Below, piece by piece: positions 20,270 to 29,024 of a stretch of 64,000 bases of DNA. Location: NCBI RefSeq assembly GCF_000612585.1, contig NZ_JFCA01000029.1, forward strand, positions 36,985 to 100,984, written 5' to 3'. Each line of letters begins with the position of its first letter. The first letter of the stretch is position 1. The notes under the pieces were generated by a model. That model saw nothing but the letters and a program-made list of their open reading frames with translations, was not told the DNA's origin and did not search any database. This stretch comes from Pseudomonas sp. CHM02 (GTDB taxonomy: Bacteria > Pseudomonadota > Gammaproteobacteria > Pseudomonadales > Pseudomonadaceae). A program made the position numbers and the translations under genes.

Positions 20270-20456
20270 AGCCTTGCACCCTCGAGGTTCTTCGGCCCAG
20301 GCCGAAGCTAAGAAGGGAACGCGGTCCAAGCCGCGGCTGCCCCCGCAACTGTGAAGGGTTCATCTGTCTGCCACGCCACTGCCATTAAGGCGGGAAGGCG
20401 CAGCCAGCGCCGGTCGCAAGACCTGCAAGCCCCAAGCCAGGAGACCTGCCTCGCAA
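20270..20456 (+). ncRNA. Cobalamin riboswitch upstream of cobW
   Basis: The plus strand carries gaagggaacgcggtccaagc, the B12 box gctgcccccgcaactgtga, then gccactgcc, cgggaaggcg and gccaggagacctgcc. These are the conserved elements of a cobalamin riboswitch in the right order. It should repress the cobW-cobN-chlI-chlD operon when B12 is present. Confidence 0.96.
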
Positions 20457-20537
20457 CCGATTTTTCAATTCAACCGGGCGGGGTGATCCGGTGACGAAAT
20501 CCGCTGCTGCGCGCCGTCGCAGGGCCTATCGTCCCGT

Positions 20538-20557
20538 ATGCCCGCCCCCAAGGGCAT
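20538..20557 (+). promoter_or_regulatory. Hairpin covering the cobW ribosome site
   Basis: The arms atgccc (20538-20543) and gggcat (20552-20557) form a small stem that includes the AAGGG ribosome site, 4 nt before the cobW ATG. It could let the riboswitch act on translation. No strong T-run terminator was seen in this leader. Confidence 0.4.
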
Positions 20558-20560
20558 CCG

Positions 20561-21628
20561 ATGAAAACACTGGCCAAACTTCCCGTCACCATCGTTACCG
20601 GCTTCCTCGGCTCGGGCAAGACCACGTTGCTGCGCCACATGCTCGACAACGCCCAGGGCCGCCGCATCGCGGTGATCGTCAATGAATTCGGCGAGTTGGG
20701 CATCGACGGGGATATCCTCAAACAGTGCTCCATCGGTTGCACCGAAGAAGAAGCCAACGGCCGCGTCTACGAACTGGCCAATGGCTGCCTGTGCTGCACC
20801 GTGCAGGAAGAATTCTTCCCGGTGATGCGCGAATTGGTCGCCCGTCGTGGGGACCTCGACCACATCCTCATCGAAACCTCCGGCCTGGCCCTGCCAAAAC
20901 CGCTGGTGCAAGCCTTCCAGTGGCCGGAAATCCGCAGCGCCTGCACCGTTGACGCGGTGATCACCGTGGTCGACAGCCCGGCCGTGGCCGCTGGTACCTT
21001 CGCCGCATTCCCGGACCAAGTCGATGCCCAGCGCAAACTCGACCCGAACCTGGACCACGAATCGCCACTGCACGAGCTGTTCGCCGACCAGTTGGCCAGC
21101 GCCGACCTGGTGATCCTCAACAAAACCGACCTGATCAGCGCCGAAGACCTGGCCCGCGTGCGCCTGGAAGTCGCCGAAGAACTGCCGCCGGCGGTGAAGA
21201 TCATCGAAGCCAGCAGCGGCCGCCTGCCACTCGACGTGTTGATCGGCCTGGGCGCCGGCTCCGAAGAGCACATCGACGGCCGCCATAGCCATCACGATCA
21301 TCACCACGACGGTGAAGAGGATCACGACCATGACCATGACGCGTTTGATTCGATCTCCATCGACCTGCCGCAAGCCGACGAAGCGCTGCTGCTCGACGCC
21401 CTGACGCAACTGGTGGTGCAGCACGGCATCCTGCGTGTCAAAGGTTTCGCCGCCATCCCGAACAAGCCGATGCGCTTGCTGATCCAGGGCGTGGGCACGC
21501 GTTTCGACAAGCATTTCGACCGTGCCTGGGGCGCCGAGGAAGCGCGCATCACACGCCTGGTGCTGATCGGTCAGGCGCTGGACGCGGCAGGCCTCGAAGC
21601 GCAACTGCGCGCAGCCCTCAGCGTTTAA
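20561..21628 (+). CDS. cobW: CobW-type GTP-dependent metallochaperone
   Basis: A 355-residue G3E-family GTPase thought to supply cobalt for corrin synthesis. The P-loop GFLGSGKTT is at residues 14-22, the metal-binding motif CLCC at 76-79 (the CxCC motif), and NKTD for guanine recognition is further on. A histidine-rich loop (HSHHDHHHD and HDHDHD) lies near residues 235-260, and the C-terminal CobW_C domain follows. It is the first gene of the operon, 100 bp after the riboswitch, and cobN starts 3 nt after its stop. Confidence 0.95.
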   Translation: MKTLAKLPVTIVTGFLGSGKTTLLRHMLDNAQGRRIAVIVNEFGELGIDGDILKQCSIGCTEEEANGRVYELANGCLCCTVQEEFFPVMRELVARRGDLDHILIETSGLALPKPLVQAFQWPEIRSACTVDAVITVVDSPAVAAGTFAAFPDQVDAQRKLDPNLDHESPLHELFADQLASADLVILNKTDLISAEDLARVRLEVAEELPPAVKIIEASSGRLPLDVLIGLGAGSEEHIDGRHSHHDHHHDGEEDHDHDHDAFDSISIDLPQADEALLLDALTQLVVQHGILRVKGFAAIPNKPMRLLIQGVGTRFDKHFDRAWGAEEARITRLVLIGQALDAAGLEAQLRAALSV

Positions 21629-21631
21629 CCC

Positions 21632-24600
21632 ATGCACCTGCTCAGGACCCAGCCCGGGGGTTTCGTCTCGGACGACAATATTGCCGACCTTGGCCAGACC
21701 CCCGCTGAACTGGTGATCCTGTGCAGCGGTGATTCCAGCCTGGCGCTGCTGGCCGAAGCGGCCCAGCAGTTGCCCGACGATTACCCCAGCTTTCGCCTGG
21801 CCAATCCGATGCAGGTGCAGAACCATGCCTCGGTCGACCTGTATGTCGATGAGGTGCTGCGCCATGCCAAGGTCATCCTGATTTCGCTGCATGGCGGCAT
21901 CGGTTATTGGCGCTACGGCATCGAGCGCCTGGTGGAACTGGCCGAGCGTGGCGTGCAACTGATCCTGGTGCCGGGGGATGATCGCCCGGACCCGGAGCTC
22001 AGCGGCCTGAGTACCGTCGGCGCAGAAGAACGTGATCGCCTCTGGCATTTCCTGCGCCAGGGCGGCATGGGCAATGCCCTGGATTTCTATCGCTGCCTGG
22101 CCAGTGGTTACCTGGGCCGCGACTACGCCTGGGAAGCACCGCAGACCCTGCCACGCACGGCGATTTATCACCCCCGGCACGCCAACGCGCACCTGAATGA
22201 CTGGCAGGCTGACTGGAATGCCGACTGGCCCGTGGCGGCGGTGCTGTTCTATCGCTCGCATTTGCAGGCAGCCAATACCGGTTTTATCGATGTGTTCTGC
22301 CAGCGCTTGCAGGCGGCGGGTCTCAACCCGTTGCCGATGGCGGTGGCCAGTCTGAAAGAGCCCGGCTGCCTGACGGTGGTCGAGGACCTGCTGGATGAGG
22401 TCGGCGCGGCGGTGATCCTGAACACCACCGGCTTTGCCCAATCCAGCCCCGAAGCGCCGCACTTGCGCCCGTTTCGCCGCAATATCCCGGTGATCCAGGC
22501 CATTTGCGCACAGGACAACCAGCCCGGCTGGGAGGCCAGCGAGCAAGGCTTGGGCCCGCGTGACTTGGCGATGCACATCGCCTTGCCGGAGCTGGACGGG
22601 CGCATCATCAGCCGGCCGATCAGCTTCAAGGATCTGGCCTGGCGCAGCGAACGCAGCCAGTCGGACGTGGTGTGCTACCGCGCAGCGCCCGAGCGTATGG
22701 ACTTTGTCGCTGAGTTGGCGCGGCGTTGGGTCGAGTTGGCGCGGGTGCCGAATGCGCACAAACGTATTGCGCTGATCCTCGCCAACTACCCGACCCGCGA
22801 CGGCCGTATCGGCAACGGCGTAGGCCTGGACACCCCGGCCGCCGCGCTGAATATCCTGCGTGCCCTGCAGGCCGAAGGGTATCCGCTCCCGGAAACGTTG
22901 CCCGACAGCGGCACGGCGCTGATCCACGACCTGCTCGGCGGTGTCACCAACGACCTGGACAGTCTCGACCTGCGCCCGTGCCATCAAAGCCTGGGCCTGG
23001 ACGACTACGAGCTGATGTTCAAGCGCTTGCCCGCGGCCAATCGCCAAGCTGTGCTGGAGCGCTGGGGCACACCGCAACACGATTCGATGTTCCGCGATGG
23101 CCGCATGATGATCGCCGGGCTGCGCCTGGGGCTGACCTTTATCGGCATCCAACCGGCGCGGGGTTATCAGGTGGACGCCAGCGCGGTGTACCACGACCCG
23201 GACCTGGTGCCGCCTCACGCTTACCTGGCGTTCTATTTCTGGCTGCGCCACACCTACGGCGCCCACGGCGTGATCCATGTGGGCAAGCACGGCAATCTGG
23301 AATGGCTGCCAGGCAAGGGCGTAGGCCTGTCGGAAAACTGCTGGCCCGACGCACTGCTGGGGCCGCTGCCGAATATCTACCCGTTTATTGTCAACGACCC
23401 GGGTGAGGGCGCCCAGGCCAAGCGGCGTACCCAGGCGGTGATCATCGATCACCTGATGCCGCCGCTGACCCGTGCCGACACCTACGGCCCGCTGCGCAAC
23501 CTGGAGCTGTTGGCGGACGAGTATTACGAAGCGCAATTGCTCGACCCGCGCCGCGCCCTGGAACTGCAAAAAGACATTCTCAAACTGGTGCGCGAAACCC
23601 GTATCGACCAGGAGCTGGAGTTGGACAACGATGCGGACGCCGCCGTGTGGCTGCCGCGCCTGGACACCTACCTGTGCGATTTGAAGGAGTCGCAGATCCG
23701 CGACGGCCTGCATATCTTTGGCGAATCCCCGGCAGGCCGCTTGCGTATCGATACCTTGCTGGCCTTGCTGCGCATCCCGCGTGGCGACGGCCGTGGCCCG
23801 CAATCGAGCCTGTTGCGCGTGTTGGCCAAAGCCTTCGAACTGGGCTTCGACCCGCTGGACTGCGCCTTGGCCGAACCCTGGACCGGGCGCCGGCCGCTGG
23901 TACTACAGAATATCGATGGGCAGTTGTGGCGCACCGCCGGTGATACCCGCGAGCGCCTGGAGCTGTACGCCGCGCGGTTGATCGAGCAAGCCCTGGAAGG
24001 GCCGCTTGAACAGCTGGAAGAACCCGGCTGGGAAGATGTGAAAGCCGTGATCGAAAGCCTGCGTATTGTCGTGGCGCCTCGGCTGGATGCCTGTGGCCCG
24101 GCGGAAATGCGCGGCTTGCTGGATGCCTTGAGCGGCCGTTTTGTGCCGGCCGGCCCCAGTGGTGCGCCGAGTCGCGGGCGTCTGGATGTGCTGCCGACCG
24201 GGCGCAACTTTTTCACCGTCGACGTGCGCAACCTGCCCACCACTACGGCCTGGCGCATCGGTTTCCAGTCGGCCAACCTGATTCTCGAGCGGCACCTGCA
24301 GGACCATGGCGACCACCTGCGCCAGCTCGGCCTGTCGGTGTGGGGCACCGCGACCATGCGCACTGGCGGCGATGATATCGCCCAGGCCATGGCACTGATG
24401 GGCGTGCGCCCGGTGTGGGCGACGGGCAGCCAGCGGGTGGATGACTTTGAAATCCTGCCGATCAGCCTGCTCGACCGACCACGGGTTGATGTGACGCTGC
24501 GGGTGTCCGGCTTTTTCCGCGACGCCTTCGCCAACCTGATCCGTCTGTTCGATGCGGCGGTGCAGGCGGTGGCTGCGTTGGACGAGCCGGACGATATGAA

Positions 24601-25393
24601 CCCGCTGGCCGCCAAGGTACGCAGCGAACGCAAGGCTCTGCTTGAATCTGGCCTGGATGAAGACGCGGCGGCGAAACAGGCCGGCTGGCGCATTTTCGGC
24701 GCCAAGCCCGGCGCCTATGGTGCCGGTGTGCAGGGTGCGATCGACGGCCGCCTGTGGCAAAGCCGCGAAGACCTGGCCGAGGTTTACCTGAACTGGGGCG
24801 GCTACGCCTATGGCGGCGCTGACGAAGGCACCGCTGCCCGCGAACAATTCGCCCAGCGTCTGAGCCAGGTCCAGGCCGTTTTGCAGAATCAGGACAACCG
24901 CGAGCACGACGTGCTCGACTCCAACGACTACTACCAATTCCAGGGCGGCATGCTCGCTGCCGTGGAAACCCTGAGTGGTGACAAGGCTGCCAGCTACCAT
25001 GGCGACCATAGCCAGCCGGACTTGCCGAAGATCCGTACCCTGAAGGAAGAGCTGAACCGGGTGATCCGTTCCCGCGCCGCCAACCCCAAGTGGATCGAAG
25101 GCGTGAAGCGCCACGGCTATAAAGGTGCGTTCGAGATGGCGGCGACCGTGGACAACCTGTTCGCCTTCGACGCCACCACCGCACTGATTGACGATCACCA
25201 ATACGCGCTGTTGGCCGACGCCTACTTGCTCGACCCCGACACCCGGGCCTTTGTGCAACAGCACAACCCCGATGCACTGCGCGACATGACCGAACGCATG
25301 CTGGAGGCCCAGCAGCGTGGCCTGTGGCAGGAACCTGGGGCGTACCGCGAGGCGTTGGAAAACCTGTTGCTGGATATAGAAGAAGACAGCTGA
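21632..25393 (+). CDS. cobN: Cobaltochelatase large subunit CobN
   Basis: The 1253-residue catalytic subunit that inserts cobalt into hydrogenobyrinic acid a,c-diamide with ATP hydrolysis by partner subunits. It is close in length to known CobN proteins and related to magnesium chelatase H. Recognisable family segments are LISLHGGIGYWRYG, ILANYPTRDGRIGNGVGLDTPA, HVGKHGNLEWLPGKGVGLS and the C-terminal DHSQPDLPKIRTLKEE. The stop overlaps the next start by one base (TGATG). Because no cobS or cobT is present, the two downstream magnesium-chelatase-like genes probably act as its ATPase partners. Confidence 0.96.
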   Translation: MHLLRTQPGGFVSDDNIADLGQTPAELVILCSGDSSLALLAEAAQQLPDDYPSFRLANPMQVQNHASVDLYVDEVLRHAKVILISLHGGIGYWRYGIERLVELAERGVQLILVPGDDRPDPELSGLSTVGAEERDRLWHFLRQGGMGNALDFYRCLASGYLGRDYAWEAPQTLPRTAIYHPRHANAHLNDWQADWNADWPVAAVLFYRSHLQAANTGFIDVFCQRLQAAGLNPLPMAVASLKEPGCLTVVEDLLDEVGAAVILNTTGFAQSSPEAPHLRPFRRNIPVIQAICAQDNQPGWEASEQGLGPRDLAMHIALPELDGRIISRPISFKDLAWRSERSQSDVVCYRAAPERMDFVAELARRWVELARVPNAHKRIALILANYPTRDGRIGNGVGLDTPAAALNILRALQAEGYPLPETLPDSGTALIHDLLGGVTNDLDSLDLRPCHQSLGLDDYELMFKRLPAANRQAVLERWGTPQHDSMFRDGRMMIAGLRLGLTFIGIQPARGYQVDASAVYHDPDLVPPHAYLAFYFWLRHTYGAHGVIHVGKHGNLEWLPGKGVGLSENCWPDALLGPLPNIYPFIVNDPGEGAQAKRRTQAVIIDHLMPPLTRADTYGPLRNLELLADEYYEAQLLDPRRALELQKDILKLVRETRIDQELELDNDADAAVWLPRLDTYLCDLKESQIRDGLHIFGESPAGRLRIDTLLALLRIPRGDGRGPQSSLLRVLAKAFELGFDPLDCALAEPWTGRRPLVLQNIDGQLWRTAGDTRERLELYAARLIEQALEGPLEQLEEPGWEDVKAVIESLRIVVAPRLDACGPAEMRGLLDALSGRFVPAGPSGAPSRGRLDVLPTGRNFFTVDVRNLPTTTAWRIGFQSANLILERHLQDHGDHLRQLGLSVWGTATMRTGGDDIAQAMALMGVRPVWATGSQRVDDFEILPISLLDRPRVDVTLRVSGFFRDAFANLIRLFDAAVQAVAALDEPDDMNPLAAKVRSERKALLESGLDEDAAAKQAGWRIFGAKPGAYGAGVQGAIDGRLWQSREDLAEVYLNWGGYAYGGADEGTAAREQFAQRLSQVQAVLQNQDNREHDVLDSNDYYQFQGGMLAAVETLSGDKAASYHGDHSQPDLPKIRTLKEELNRVIRSRAANPKWIEGVKRHGYKGAFEMAATVDNLFAFDATTALIDDHQYALLADAYLLDPDTRAFVQQHNPDALRDMTERMLEAQQRGLWQEPGAYREALENLLLDIEEDS

Positions 25394-26391
25394 TGACTGA
25401 CATTCCCCATTTCCCGCTGTCCGCCGTGGTCGGCGCCGATGACCTGAAACTGGCGCTGTGCCTGACTGCTATCGACCCGAAGATCGGCGGGGTGCTGATC
25501 GAAGGTCCGCGCGGCATGGCCAAATCCACTCTGGCGCGGGGTTTGGCCGACCTGCTGGCCAGTGGTCAGTTCGTGACCTTGCCCTTGGGCGCCACTGAAG
25601 AGCGCGTAGTCGGCACGCTGGACCTGGACGCCGCATTGGGCGAAGGCCGGGCGCAATTCTCCCCCGGCGTATTGGCCAAGGCCGACGGCGGCGTGCTGTA
25701 CGTCGATGAAGTCAATTTGCTCCCCGACCATCTGGTAGACCTGCTGCTGGACGTGGCCGCCAGCGGCACCAACCTGATCGAGCGTGACGGCATTTCCCAT
25801 CGCCATTCGGCGCGCTTCGTGCTGATTGGCACCATGAACCCGGAGGAGGGCGAGTTGCGCCCGCAACTGCTCGATCGCTTCGGTTTCAACGTGGCCTTGA
25901 GCGGGCAGACCTTGCCGGCCGAGCGTGGGCAGATCATCCGGCGTCGCCTGGATTTCGACAGCGACCCTGCGGCGTTCTGCGCGCAATGGGGCGTGCCACA
26001 AGCGGCATTGCGCGAGCGTTGCACCCAGGCACGGGCGCGTCTGGACAGCATTGCACTGGATGACCAGGCACTGGCGCAGATCACCGAGCGCTGCTTTGCG
26101 GCGGGGGTTGATGGCCTGCGTGCGGACCTTGTCTGGTTGCGCGGCGCCAGGGCTCATGCCGCATGGCGGGGAGCCAGCGCTATTGCTGAGGAAGATATCC
26201 AAGCGGTTGCTGAATTCGCTCTTCGCCATCGCCGTCAGGAACAGTCCCCACCGGCCAGCCCGCCGAGTGAAGGGCAGTCGCCGAAACCCTCCGACGCCTC
26301 CCCAGGTCAGGGCCAATGGGGCGATATGCCTGCACCGGCCCTGCCCACGGGTGCACGCCGGGATGTGCCCACCTGGCCAAAAAAGCCCTAG
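25393..26391 (+). CDS. chlI: ChlI-like AAA+ ATPase, predicted cobaltochelatase partner
   Basis: A 332-residue AAA+ ATPase of the magnesium chelatase I family. The Walker A motif is GPRGMAKST near residue 41. Walker B is VLYVDEVNLLPDHLVDLLLD, followed by IGTMNPEEGELRPQLLDRFG (sensor 1 and the arginine finger region). The C-terminus ends in a proline-rich stretch and WPKKP. The start is set by the one-base overlap with the cobN stop. In pseudomonads lacking CobST this protein and the following VWA subunit are thought to power CobN. Confidence 0.9.
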   Translation: MTDIPHFPLSAVVGADDLKLALCLTAIDPKIGGVLIEGPRGMAKSTLARGLADLLASGQFVTLPLGATEERVVGTLDLDAALGEGRAQFSPGVLAKADGGVLYVDEVNLLPDHLVDLLLDVAASGTNLIERDGISHRHSARFVLIGTMNPEEGELRPQLLDRFGFNVALSGQTLPAERGQIIRRRLDFDSDPAAFCAQWGVPQAALRERCTQARARLDSIALDDQALAQITERCFAAGVDGLRADLVWLRGARAHAAWRGASAIAEEDIQAVAEFALRHRRQEQSPPASPPSEGQSPKPSDASPGQGQWGDMPAPALPTGARRDVPTWPKKP

Positions 26392-27044
26392 GCATTCGCC
26401 CTCGACCTGACGCGGGGGCGGATGCGCGACCCAAGGCAGGGCGACTCGGCAATGGCAGGCAAGGCACGGCACGCAGCGCGAAACAAGGCGCGATCAACTG
26501 GCCGGGTACCTTGCTCGGTGGTCGGCCACAAACGCGACAGGACTTGCTGTTTCACCTGCGCAGCCGTGCGGCCCATGAGCTGTGGTTGGTGATTGTCGAT
26601 GCGTCGGCATCCACCCGACGGCATCGCGCACTCACCGACGCCAAGGGCTTGTTGGCGCAGTTGTTTGATGACGCCTACCGCCAGCGGGCACGGATGGCGT
26701 TGTTGACAGTCAGCGGGCAAGTGCCGACGTGGCAGGTGCAAGGGTTGAAAGCGGCCAAGGGCTTGGCGGGTTGGCTGGAACAGTTGGGCGCGGGCGGCGG
26801 TACGCCATTGCTGGCGGCGCTTGTCGAGGCCGGGAATTGGCTGGCATTGCGGCGCAAGCGCTACCCGGCTGAACAACAGCGGTTACTGGTGATCACTGAC
26901 GGGCGACTCAAGGACATCGCCGGGTTGCCGTTGCTGGAGTGCCCTGGCTTGCTGGTGGACATCGAGCGCGGGCCGATCAGGCTAGGCCGTTCCCAGGCGC
27001 TGGCGGCGGGGCTGCAACTGGATTACCGGCATATTGACGATTAG
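26316..27044 (+). CDS. chlD: ChlD-like von Willebrand factor A protein, predicted cobaltochelatase partner
   Basis: A 242-residue protein that is mainly a VWA domain. The metal site is intact: DASAS near residue 96, a GGGTPLLAAL stretch with the central threonine, and ITDG near the end. It lacks the N-terminal AAA domain of full-length ChlD. The gene starts inside chlI in another frame and overlaps it by 76 bp. A CAGGG ribosome-like site lies just upstream of this ATG. The first 60 residues are basic and of low complexity, as expected for a stretch read in an overlapping frame. Its stop overlaps that of the convergent DUF1853 gene. Confidence 0.85.
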   Translation: MGRYACTGPAHGCTPGCAHLAKKALGIRPRPDAGADARPKAGRLGNGRQGTARSAKQGAINWPGTLLGGRPQTRQDLLFHLRSRAAHELWLVIVDASASTRRHRALTDAKGLLAQLFDDAYRQRARMALLTVSGQVPTWQVQGLKAAKGLAGWLEQLGAGGGTPLLAALVEAGNWLALRRKRYPAEQQRLLVITDGRLKDIAGLPLLECPGLLVDIERGPIRLGRSQALAAGLQLDYRHIDD

Positions 27045-28000
27045 GGAGTGCCCGGCACATTCGGCCAAAGATCGGCAACCAGGAACAGCCGCTCGGCTTC
27101 CTCCCAGTCTTCACCCGCCTGTACCAGTCGCACCAGCAACTGCGCCGGTGCCATCGGGTCAAGGTCGGCCAGCCAGCCGTGCATCTGCTCTTCGCTCCAC
27201 ACCTCATTCGCGGGGTAATGCGCCGGCGCCAGCCAGGCATGCCGTGGCAGGGGTTGCCATCGACCGGGCTGGCTGCGGCTGACAAACACCTGCCAATCAC
27301 GCTGATGCAGCCAGCGCCCACGCAAGTGTTGCGGGTGGGCGCCAACGGGCTCTTGGGCTTGGCCGGGCCAGGGATACAACAGGTAACCGCCCAGCCACAG
27401 GTGCGCATCGAATTGCTGGATGTCCAGTGCCGCCAGCACTTCACGGCTTTCCGCCCGTGCCGAGATCGGCAATTGATGCTGCGCCAGGTGCGCCAGCTTG
27501 CGGTCCAGCCGGTCATGACAGCCTGGGCCCAGCCACTGCGCCGTGTCCTGGCCGTTGCCGTCCTGTGGGCCGAGATAGAGTTTGATCGCCAGCTCCAGGT
27601 GATGCACGCCATCGCGGTCGCGCAGCAGCATGTCCAGCTCGCCGAGGGTATGCCCGGCGCGGCGGATCGGCAGGTTGGCCGCCAGCAATTCCACGCCCGG
27701 CGCCTGCTGCACCGCGAACTGCCACAGGCGTTCGTAATACAGGCCCAGGCGCCGGGTGCGGGACAGGCTCAGCCATTGCTGCAAGGCGCTGCTGTCCTGG
27801 TCGAGTTGGCGCAGCCAGCGTTCCAGCAAATGGGGCGCCTGCACCCAGTCGCTGCCGGCCAAAGGGTGGCGCTGCGGCCACGGCGTTTGCGCGAGCATCG
27901 GCGGGGCGAGCATGACCCACGCCAGGTCGCGCACTTCGGGGTGGCGCAGCTGGCGGGGCAGGTTGTGCAGATCCGGGAACACAGTCATGTGTCCGAGCAT
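27041..28000 (-). CDS. DUF1853 family protein
   Basis: A 319-residue soluble protein with DUF1853 features: RHPEVRDLAWVMLAPPML near the start, GLYYERLWQFAV, and the nuclease-like GELDMLLRD...HHLELAIKLYL segment. The E, D and (E/Q)xK spacing of that segment recalls the PD-(D/E)XK fold, which is my inference. The function is unknown. A second start four codons in (MTVFPDL) is equally possible, since neither has a strong ribosome site. Confidence 0.8.
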   Translation of the reverse strand: MLGHMTVFPDLHNLPRQLRHPEVRDLAWVMLAPPMLAQTPWPQRHPLAGSDWVQAPHLLERWLRQLDQDSSALQQWLSLSRTRRLGLYYERLWQFAVQQAPGVELLAANLPIRRAGHTLGELDMLLRDRDGVHHLELAIKLYLGPQDGNGQDTAQWLGPGCHDRLDRKLAHLAQHQLPISARAESREVLAALDIQQFDAHLWLGGYLLYPWPGQAQEPVGAHPQHLRGRWLHQRDWQVFVSRSQPGRWQPLPRHAWLAPAHYPANEVWSEEQMHGWLADLDPMAPAQLLVRLVQAGEDWEEAERLFLVADLWPNVPGTP

Positions 28001-28133
28001 AGCCTTTTAACTGCGCTGGAGGTGGCTGAGAACCGTTGTCATCAAGGCTTCATGGCGACAAAGGATTTTGCCTGGGGCGGCCTTTCGCCCATAATCCTTC
28101 TTTTTGCCACACCCCACATCCCGCAGGAGCCCC

Positions 28134-29024
28134 ATGGAGCAATTTCGCAATATCGGCATTATCGGTCGCCTGGGCAGTACCCAGGTGTTGGACACCGTCC
28201 GCCGGCTGAAAAAATTCCTGCTGGAACGCCACCTGCATGTGATCCTCGAAGACACCATCGCTGAAATCCTGCCGGGCCACGGCTTGCAAACCTCGTCGCG
28301 CAAGATGCTCGGCGAAGTCTGCGACATGGTCATCGTGGTCGGCGGCGACGGCAGCCTGCTGGGTGCGGCCCGGGCCTTGGCGCGGCATAACGTGCCGGTG
28401 CTGGGGATCAACCGTGGCAGCCTGGGGTTCCTCACCGATATCCGCCCCGATGAGCTGGAAGTCGAAGTGGCCAAGGTGCTCGACGGCCATTACCTGGTGG
28501 AAAACCGCTTCCTGCTGCAAGCCGAAGTGCGCCGTCACGGCGAAGCCATCGGCCAGGGCGATGCCTTGAATGACGTGGTGCTGCACCCCGGCAAGTCCAC
28601 GCGGATGATCGAGTTCGAACTCTATATAGACGGCCAGTTCGTGTGCAGCCAGAAGGCCGACGGCCTGATCGTCGCCACGCCCACCGGCTCCACGGCCTAC
28701 GCGCTGTCCGCGGGTGGGCCGATCATGCATCCAAAGCTGGATGCCATTGTGATCGTGCCGATGTACCCCCATATGTTGTCGAGCAGGCCCATCGTGGTCG
28801 ACGGCAACAGTGAGCTGAAAATCGTGGTGTCCAAAGACATGCAGATCTACCCGCAGGTGTCCTGCGACGGTCAGAACCATTTCACCTGCGCCCCCGGTGA
28901 CACCATCACCGTGAGCAAGAAGGCACAGAAGTTGCGGTTGATCCACCCACTGGACCACAACTACTACGAAGTGTGCCGCACCAAGCTGGGCTGGGGCAGC
29001 CGCTTGGGGGGTGGAGGCGACTGA
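28134..29024 (+). CDS. nadK: NAD kinase
   Basis: A 296-residue enzyme that phosphorylates NAD to NADP. The diagnostic GGDGSLLGAAR is near residue 70, followed by GINRGSLGFLTD, NDVVLHPGK and the substrate loop TPTGSTAYALSAGGPI. The start MEQFRNIGIIG is selected because AGGAG lies 7 nt upstream; an earlier ATG at 28104 lacks this. It is the first gene of a tightly packed run, with its stop overlapping the next start by one base. Confidence 0.96.
   Translation: MEQFRNIGIIGRLGSTQVLDTVRRLKKFLLERHLHVILEDTIAEILPGHGLQTSSRKMLGEVCDMVIVVGGDGSLLGAARALARHNVPVLGINRGSLGFLTDIRPDELEVEVAKVLDGHYLVENRFLLQAEVRRHGEAIGQGDALNDVVLHPGKSTRMIEFELYIDGQFVCSQKADGLIVATPTGSTAYALSAGGPIMHPKLDAIVIVPMYPHMLSSRPIVVDGNSELKIVVSKDMQIYPQVSCDGQNHFTCAPGDTITVSKKAQKLRLIHPLDHNYYEVCRTKLGWGSRLGGGGD

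Noticed and set aside
21285..21340. Repetitive CAT/GAC-rich stretch in cobW
   Set aside because: It encodes the metal-binding histidine-rich loop normal for this family, not a DNA repeat element.
20465..23803. Minus-strand open frame of 1112 codons opposite cobW and cobN
   Set aside because: It spans two real genes and part of a riboswitch leader, has no ribosome site and shows shadow composition.
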